Source of the DNA: Variovorax paradoxus
GTDB taxonomy: Bacteria; Pseudomonadota; Gammaproteobacteria; Burkholderiales; Burkholderiaceae_C
Assembly (NCBI RefSeq): GCF_009755665.1
Contig: NZ_CP046622.1
Span: 4,526,001-4,590,000 of the forward strand
Reading direction: 5' to 3'
Length of the DNA: 64,000 bases
This document shows positions 59,362-64,000 of the stretch, in pieces (the first letter of the stretch is position 1; every line of letters begins with the position of its first letter). A program made the translations under genes and the position numbers. Below the pieces are notes generated by a model. That model was not told the DNA's origin and made no database searches. It worked only from the letters and a program-made list of their open reading frames with translations.

Positions 59362-59378
59362 GCGTAGCTCTCCTGTGC

Positions 59379-59783
59379 TTATTGCGCCGCGGCGAGCAGC
59401 GACTTGATCTTGGCGCTGACCACCGTGAGGTTGGCTTCGTAGCGCAGCGCGTTATCGGCGAAGTTGATGCGCTCGGCATCCATCTCGACGGTGTTGCCGT
59501 CGATGCTGGGCTGGCTCGGCACGCGGTACAGCAGGTCGCGGTCGGGCATCGAAGAGGCCTGGCCCTGTATGTGGCGCGACGAAGTGGCGGCCATCTGCAC
59601 CGACTGGCCCCCGCGGCCCTGCTCTACCGCCTGCGTGAGGCGGCTTGCAAAATCGAAGTCACGCGCCTTGTAGTTGGGCGTGTCGGCGTGTGCGATGTTG
59701 GCGGCCAGCACCTCCTGGCGCTGTGTCCGGAGATTGAGTGCTTCGCGGTTGAAGCGCAGTGCCGCATCCAGCTTGTCGATCAT
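59379..59783 (-). CDS. flgB: FlgB, proximal rod protein
   Basis: 134 residues. [20 protein letters not shown], then [16 protein letters not shown]. First gene of the flg run, divergent from flgA. Confidence 0.97.
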   Translation of the reverse strand: MIDKLDAALRFNREALNLRTQRQEVLAANIAHADTPNYKARDFDFASRLTQAVEQGRGGQSVQMAATSSRHIQGQASSMPDRDLLYRVPSQPSIDGNTVEMDAERINFADNALRYEANLTVVSAKIKSLLAAAQ

Positions 59784-59945
59784 GTGTTTCCATCATTTGT
59801 GGCATCGCGTCCCTGGCGGGCATGGCGACTGATGGAAAGCGAGTCTATGCATGCACTGCTTTCGCAATGGGCCGAACAAAGGGGCATTTGGGGTGCACTT
59901 CGAATCTTCGGATCGGGTGCGTCTTCCTAGAATTGCCGGGCACCC
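59784..59945. promoter_or_regulatory. Divergent flgB/flgA control region
   Basis: 162 non-coding bases. Minus strand GCCCCTTTGTTCGGCCC (59869-59885) resembles the motif in the fliE/fliF region. Two G-runs (GGGGCATTTGGGG) follow on the plus strand. Candidate FlhDC-type class II promoters; no clear -35/-10. Confidence 0.5.
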
Positions 59946-60662
59946 ATGATGGAAAAAACCCACTCCCACAAGCGCCTCCTGAAGATCGTGCTGCCAGCCT
60001 TGGCGGCAGGACTTGCAGCGGCGGCTTCCGTTGCCGCGGCGCCACTCACCGGCGACGCGCGCGCCGCCGTGGACAAGTTGCTGCAGGCGCAAACCGCCGG
60101 ATTGCCGGGCAAGGTCGGCATCCGCGTGGAGGCTCCGGGCTCCGGCCCGCTGCCGCCGTGCGATGCGCTCGAGGCTTTTCTGCCGCGCGGCGCGGCGGCC
60201 TGGGGCCGCGTGTCGGTCGGCCTGCGTTGCCATTCGGACCAGAAGCCGTGGACGCGCTACGTGCTGGCCTACGTCGCGGTCGAGGGGCGCTACTTCGTCG
60301 CGCTGCGGAACATCGAAACCGGAAAGGCCCTGGGCACGGGCGACTTTGCCGTGCGCAACGGCGATCTCACCGCCCTGCCCCGCTCCGTCGTCACGGACGC
60401 CGCGGAGCTCGAAGGCGTGGTGGCGGCCAACCGCATCGCATCGGGGGCGCCGCTGCGGCGCGAACTGGTGCGCGGCGTGTCCGTGATCCAGCAGGGCCAG
60501 ACCGTCAAGGTCGTTGCCGAGGGCCCCGGCTACAGTGTCAGTACCGAAGCCCGGGCGATGACCAGCGCCGGGGCGGGCTCTACAGTGCGGGCCAAGACCC
60601 TGGACGGCCGCCTGGTCAGCGGCGTGGCCGACGAGGAAGGCCACATCCGGCTGGCGCAGTAG
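59946..60662 (+). CDS. flgA: FlgA, P-ring assembly chaperone
   Basis: 238 residues with a signal peptide (to about residue 31) and a C-terminal SAF domain (NIETGKALGTGDFAVRNGDL, then VRGVSVIQQGQTVKVVAEG). FlgA helps FlgI assemble in the periplasm. A single ATG pair (MM) starts it. Confidence 0.95.
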   Translation: MMEKTHSHKRLLKIVLPALAAGLAAAASVAAAPLTGDARAAVDKLLQAQTAGLPGKVGIRVEAPGSGPLPPCDALEAFLPRGAAAWGRVSVGLRCHSDQKPWTRYVLAYVAVEGRYFVALRNIETGKALGTGDFAVRNGDLTALPRSVVTDAAELEGVVAANRIASGAPLRRELVRGVSVIQQGQTVKVVAEGPGYSVSTEARAMTSAGAGSTVRAKTLDGRLVSGVADEEGHIRLAQ

Positions 60663-60691
60663 CCGAATTCACGGCGCGACGCGCCAAGCCC

Positions 60692-60718
60692 TAAAGTTTT
60701 GGCCCGACCTGCCGATAC
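60692..60718 (+). promoter_or_regulatory. Sigma-28 promoter of flgM
   Basis: TAAA (60692-60695), 15 bases, GCCGATAC (60711-60718): near-perfect sigma-28 promoter, 27 bases from the flgM start. It allows FliA to raise its own anti-sigma factor. Confidence 0.9.
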
Positions 60719-60744
60719 ACAAGGCAGCCCTTTGAGGAACCATC

Positions 60745-61041
60745 TTGAAAATCGATCCATCCGCCCCTTCGGCCACCCTGCTCACCCGGACCAGCAAGGG
60801 TGCATCGTCATCGCCAGCCAGCGGCACCGAGGCCGTCCAGGGCGGCAAGGACGTGGTGCAGCTCTCGTCGGGCCAGGTGCATTCGCTGCCCGACGCGCCC
60901 AATGCAGACTTCGACGCAGCGCGCGTGGCCGCGATTCGCGAGGACATCCGGGCCGGGCGCTATGAAATTCATCCTGAGCGAATCGCCCGCGGCCTGTTGA
61001 GCAGCGTGCGCGAACTGCTGCACGAAAACGGAAAGCTGTGA
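60745..61041 (+). CDS. flgM: FlgM, anti-sigma-28 factor
   Basis: 98 residues. TTG start, taken because of the GAGGAA site just upstream. C-terminal sigma-binding helices: DFDAARVAAIREDIRAGRYE, then IHPERIARGLLSSVREL. It is exported once the hook is done. Overlaps flgN by 4 bases. Confidence 0.96.
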   Translation: MKIDPSAPSATLLTRTSKGASSSPASGTEAVQGGKDVVQLSSGQVHSLPDAPNADFDAARVAAIREDIRAGRYEIHPERIARGLLSSVRELLHENGKL

Positions 61042-61493
61042 ACACCATGCTGGTTCACCTGCTGGCCGAGAAGTCCTGCGTGGAGGAATTCCTGGCCGTG
61101 CTCGACCAGGAAGCGGACGCCATGAAGAACGGCCGCTTTGCGGAGTTGCCCCAGCTGACCGAACGCAAGACAGGCCTGCTCGACCGCATGGCCGCGCTCG
61201 ACCAGGCCCGCGAGTCGGCCCAGGTGGCGCGCGGATTCGAACCCGGCCGCGCAGGCGCCGATGCGGCCGCGGCCGCTGACGGCGAAGCGTCGCTCGCCGC
61301 GTGGGCCGCACTGGTCGAGCTTGCGCAGCAAGCCAGGGCGGACAACCGCCGCAACGGATCGATGGTGTACAGCCAGCTGGATTTCACGCAGAACGCGCTG
61401 CACTACCTGCAGGCCAGCGCCCAGCCCTTCTATGGGCCGGACGGCATCCGCAAATCCGCAAGCGGCACGGGAACCCGGCTGGCGGTCGGCTAG
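61038..61493 (+). CDS. flgN: FlgN-type export chaperone
   Basis: 151 residues, helical, with the pair pattern (LLAEKSCVEEFLAVLDQEAD, then AMKNGRFAELPQLTERKTGL). FlgN carries FlgK and FlgL. GTG start overlapping the flgM stop. C-terminal NALHYLQASAQPFYGPDG is typical. Confidence 0.93.
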   Translation: MNTMLVHLLAEKSCVEEFLAVLDQEADAMKNGRFAELPQLTERKTGLLDRMAALDQARESAQVARGFEPGRAGADAAAAADGEASLAAWAALVELAQQARADNRRNGSMVYSQLDFTQNALHYLQASAQPFYGPDGIRKSASGTGTRLAVG

Positions 61494-61512
61494 CCAGGAA
61501 ACCAAGGGAACG

Positions 61513-61527
61513 GCCGCCTAGAGCGGC
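61513..61527. terminator. Short hairpin between flgN and the Crp-type gene
   Basis: GCCGC (61513-61517) and GCGGC (61523-61527) around 5 bases, in the convergent gap. Weak, no T-run. Confidence 0.3.
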
Positions 61528-62304
61528 TCAGCCCTTGCGGGGCTTGCTCGACTTGGGCGCTTCGAACAATTCCGAAAAGAACGACGGGCCCACCTCGCCG
61601 GGCGGGTCCGCCGGCGGGCTCGGGGGGCTCGCCTCACCGGGCGCAAGCTCCTGGAAGTCCGACGACGCGAAGTGCGGCGGAACATAGACGCCGTGCTCGT
61701 CGCGCCTGACCAGGCCGCGGCGTTCGAGATCCCGCATCGTCTTGTTGACCTGCATCCGGGAAAGCCCTGAATAAGAAGCGATGACCGACTGGGTGATGCG
61801 CTTGTCGTAGCCGCCACCGGTGCCCGGGGCCAGCACCGTGAGCTCATGCAGGATGCGGCTGATGAGCCGCTCGGACGAGGCCGAGGAAATCTGCCGGATC
61901 TGCCTGCGCAGCACCGTGGTGCGCTTCATCACGATTTCGAGCAGCCCCATGGTCACGGCCGGGTACCGCTCGCACAGGGCGCGCAACTCCAGCGTGGGCA
62001 CCAGGTAAAGGGAGGTGGGCAATGCCGCGATCAGCATGGCGCCGGGCTGGTAGCGCTCCTCGATCGGGGCGGCATTCAGGAAGAAATCGTCCTGTCGGAT
62101 GAAGTCGGTGGTGACATCGCCGCTGTCCTCGCTTCCTTGCACCACCACCCGCAGCAGGCCGGTGGCCACGCAGTACACCCGGTCGGTCCAGTCATCCGCA
62201 CCCAGCACGACCTCGTTTCGGCGGTAGGAACGAAGTTCGATGCGCTGGACAAACGCTGCCCGTTCTTCCTGGGGAACGCTGGCAATAAGAGGATGCAGAT
62301 ACAT
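61528..62304 (-). CDS. Crp/Fnr-family transcriptional regulator
   Basis: 258 residues: cyclic-nucleotide-binding-like beta barrel (about 20-120, FIRQDDFFLNAAPIEERYQP), long dimer helix and a winged helix-turn-helix (ITQSVIASYSGLSRMQVNKT). The C-terminal 45 residues are Pro/Ser-rich and extra to the family. No cysteines suggesting an iron-sulphur cluster. Its targets and effector are unknown; it is not close to flagellar regulators known to me. Confidence 0.9.
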   Translation of the reverse strand: MYLHPLIASVPQEERAAFVQRIELRSYRRNEVVLGADDWTDRVYCVATGLLRVVVQGSEDSGDVTTDFIRQDDFFLNAAPIEERYQPGAMLIAALPTSLYLVPTLELRALCERYPAVTMGLLEIVMKRTTVLRRQIRQISSASSERLISRILHELTVLAPGTGGGYDKRITQSVIASYSGLSRMQVNKTMRDLERRGLVRRDEHGVYVPPHFASSDFQELAPGEASPPSPPADPPGEVGPSFFSELFEAPKSSKPRKG

Positions 62305-62391
62305 CTATACCGTCCGTGGGCCGTCTTGCCAATGCATGCTCAAGGCAGTTTGCCCAAAATCGTTCTCAAGTGTGAAAAATTACCACCCCAA

Positions 62392-62403
62392 TTAATATAT
62401 TAA
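62392..62403. repeat. AT palindrome TTAATATATTAA
   Basis: A perfect 12-base AT-only palindrome in an AT-rich patch 88-99 bases before the Crp-type gene. It may be part of that gene's promoter or an operator. Confidence 0.45.
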
Positions 62404-62453
62404 CCTAAGTAACATCTTGACACGCATAGCGTAACAATTGTTTTGCGACCGAC

Positions 62454-62732
62454 CTACTTCCGCCAGCTTTTCGAGACCATCCACTGACTTGTAGCGCAGG
62501 CCGCCACGAGCGCTGCGTAGGTGAGCATCGCGCCATCGCGACCAGAAAAGACCAGCCCGCCCAAGAGCGCCAGCACCCCGACGCCGAAGTTGACTGCGCC
62601 CTGGATCCACCAGGCCGGCCCACCCGCCACCCGGCGGCCGAAAACCCGGCCCGCCAGTGCGCACAGGAACCCGACGGCCAGCGCAGGCGCCACAAAGTTG
62701 AGCAGATGGTTCAAAAGATCCAGCAGGGACAT
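62454..62732 (-). CDS. Small membrane protein, function unknown
   Basis: 92 residues with two to three hydrophobic helices (FVAPALAVGFLCALAGRVFG, then AVNFGVGVLALLGGLVF) and a final ATSQWMVSKSWRK. No family recognised. Start MSLLDLLNHLLN (62730-62732) is chosen for length; a longer start is possible. The site upstream is weak. Confidence 0.55.
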   Translation of the reverse strand: MSLLDLLNHLLNFVAPALAVGFLCALAGRVFGRRVAGGPAWWIQGAVNFGVGVLALLGGLVFSGRDGAMLTYAALVAACATSQWMVSKSWRK

Positions 62733-62782
62733 GGACGGGGAACGTGAAGGGAGGGATCGAGGCGAGGCCGCCTGAGAAAGCC

Positions 62783-62803
62783 AAGGGCGCCCCGGGCGCC
62801 CTT
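62783..62803. terminator. Strong hairpin between the small gene and hemA
   Basis: AAGGGCGCC (62783-62791) and GGCGCCCTT (62795-62803) with a 3-base loop. It lies in a divergent gap, where no gene ends; TTT follows on the plus strand. Could be a relic, an operator or a cruciform. Confidence 0.45.
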
Positions 62804-62850
62804 TGTGTGCTGGCTGTGCGGCAAACCCCTCGGCAGCCGCGCAGCTCCTG

Positions 62851-62866
62851 CTGATTTTATAATCAG
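62851..62866 (+). promoter_or_regulatory. hemA -10 box within an inverted repeat
   Basis: CTGATT (62851-62856) and AATCAG (62861-62866) flank TTAT; the perfect -10 hexamer TATAAT (62858-62863) is inside. It ends 6 bases before the hemA start, so the message would be leaderless or nearly so. No good -35. Confidence 0.6.
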
Positions 62867-62871
62867 CAGAT

Positions 62872-64000
62872 ATGTCAGTCTGGACCCTCGGGTTGAACCA
62901 CACGACCGCGCCGCTCGATCTGCGCGGTCGTTTTGCGTTCGCGCTCGATCAGCTGGCACCCACGCTGCAGAGTTTGCGCAGTTCGTTCGCCTCCGGACGC
63001 CATCCGCAGGTCGAAGCGGCAATCATCTCGACCTGCAACCGCACCGAGATCTATTGCGCCGCCGAACACGCCGCGCTCGACCACACGGTCGGCTGGCTGG
63101 CTGAAAACGGCGGCGTGGCGCCGGCGCTGCTGCGCTCGCACTCCTACACGCTGCACGACGACGAGGCTGCGCGCCATGCCTTCCGGGTGGCCAGCGGGCT
63201 CGATTCCATGGTGCTGGGCGAAGCGCAGATCCTCGGCCAGATGAAAGACGCCGTGCGCGCGGCCGAAACCGCCGGCGCACTTGGCAGCACGCTCAACCAG
63301 CTGTTCCAGCGTTCCTTCGCGGTCGCGAAAGAAGTGCGTACCGCCACCGAAATCGGCGCGCATTCCATCAGCATGGCGGCCGCCGCGGTCCGGCTGGCGG
63401 GCCAGCTCTTCGAAGACCTGCACCAGACGCGCGTGCTGTTCGTGGGCGCCGGCGAAATGATCGACCTGGCCGCGACGCACTTCGCCGCCAAGGACCCGAA
63501 GTCGATCGCCATTGCCAACCGCACGCTGGAACGCGGCGAAAAGCTGGCCTCGCGCTTCGGCGGCGAGGCCATGCGGCTGGCCGACCTGCCGAGCCGGCTC
63601 GCGGAATTCGACATTGTGGTGAGCTGCACCGCGAGCACGCTGCCCATCATCGGCCTCGGCGCCGTGGAGCGCGCGCTCAAGGCCCGCAAGCACCGCCCGA
63701 TGTTCATGGTCGACCTGGCGGTGCCGCGCGACATCGAGCCCGAGGTGAAGGCGCTCGAAGACATCTATCTCTATACCGTGGACGATCTCGCCCAGGTGGT
63801 GCAGCAGGGCCAGGCCAACCGGCAGGCCGCGGTGGCGCAGGCTGAAGTCATCATTGATGCCGGCGTGCAAAGCTTCATGCACTGGCTGCGCCAGCGCGGC
63901 ACGGTGCCGCTCATTCAGCAGCTCAACGCGCAGACCGACGAGTGGCGCGCCGCTGAGATGGCGCGCGCGCGCAAGCTGCTGGCTAAGGGCGAATCGGTCG
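62872..64000 (+). CDS. hemA: HemA, glutamyl-tRNA reductase (3' truncated by window edge)
   Basis: First 376 residues of glutamyl-tRNA reductase, which makes glutamate-1-semialdehyde for tetrapyrrole synthesis. Catalytic Cys55 in STCNRTEIY, then [25 protein letters not shown]-binding [14 protein letters not shown] and [13 protein letters not shown]. Start ATG ([15 protein letters not shown]) is typical. Not part of the flagellar system. Confidence 0.97.
   Translation, partial: MSVWTLGLNHTTAPLDLRGRFAFALDQLAPTLQSLRSSFASGRHPQVEAAIISTCNRTEIYCAAEHAALDHTVGWLAENGGVAPALLRSHSYTLHDDEAARHAFRVASGLDSMVLGEAQILGQMKDAVRAAETAGALGSTLNQLFQRSFAVAKEVRTATEIGAHSISMAAAAVRLAGQLFEDLHQTRVLFVGAGEMIDLAATHFAAKDPKSIAIANRTLERGEKLASRFGGEAMRLADLPSRLAEFDIVVSCTASTLPIIGLGAVERALKARKHRPMFMVDLAVPRDIEPEVKALEDIYLYTVDDLAQVVQQGQANRQAAVAQAEVIIDAGVQSFMHWLRQRGTVPLIQQLNAQTDEWRAAEMARARKLLAKGESV

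Overview
The window is high-GC DNA that is almost entirely one motility and chemotaxis island. The organism is a betaproteobacterium, most likely a Comamonadaceae member close to Variovorax or Acidovorax. The evidence is FlhDC as master regulator together with FlhF/FlhG/FliA, CheD and CheZ in one cluster, chemoreceptors ending in GDWTEF, and the high GC content. The genus is inference.

Layout, left to right. (1) Positions 1-5551 (+): the 3' end of flhA, then flhF, flhG and fliA in overlapping or very close order. (2) 5552-9188 (+): a non-flagellar insert with a MerR-type regulator, a carotenoid oxygenase and a CsgG-like lipoprotein. A textbook MerR operator (dyad in a 19-bp spacer) precedes the regulator. 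(3) 9239-25566 (-): read in the direction of transcription this is fliE, fliC, flaG, fliD, fliS, fliT, a second FliK-like gene, an FlhB C-domain gene, flhD, flhC, motA, motB, cheA, an EAL/HDOD gene, cheR, cheD, cheB, cheY and cheZ. (4) 25918-37193 (+): fliF-G-H-I-J-K-L-M-N-O-P-Q-R, the basal body, C-ring, export gate and ATPase. (5) 37222-59783 (-): flgB-C-D-E-F-G-H-I-J, then cheW, six chemoreceptor genes with a second cheW among them, then flgK and flgL. (6) 59946-61493 (+): flgA, flgM and flgN. (7) 61528-64000: a Crp/Fnr-type regulator, a small membrane protein and the 5' part of hemA.

How it works together: FlhD4C2 should switch on the basal-body operons. The divergent fliE/fliF and flgB/flgA intergenic regions share a motif that may be its target. 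FliA (sigma-28), held by FlgM until the hook is complete, then reads the late genes. Four good sigma-28 promoters (TAAA or TCAA, 14-15 bp, GCCGATAA or a close variant) are visible before fliC, flgM, flgK and one chemoreceptor gene. FliK and FlhB set the export switch, FliS, FliT and FlgN are export chaperones, and the Mot and Che proteins drive and steer the motor.

Unusual points: FlhF has about 390 extra C-terminal residues; FlhG has lost both lysines of its nucleotide-binding loop; there is a second FliK-like/FlhB-C pair beside flhDC; the chemoreceptor and cheW genes carry long identical or near-identical DNA tracts that look like recent gene conversion; and two of the six receptors lack the C-terminal CheR/CheB tether. 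I see no tRNA, rRNA, CRISPR array, insertion sequence or phage genes.
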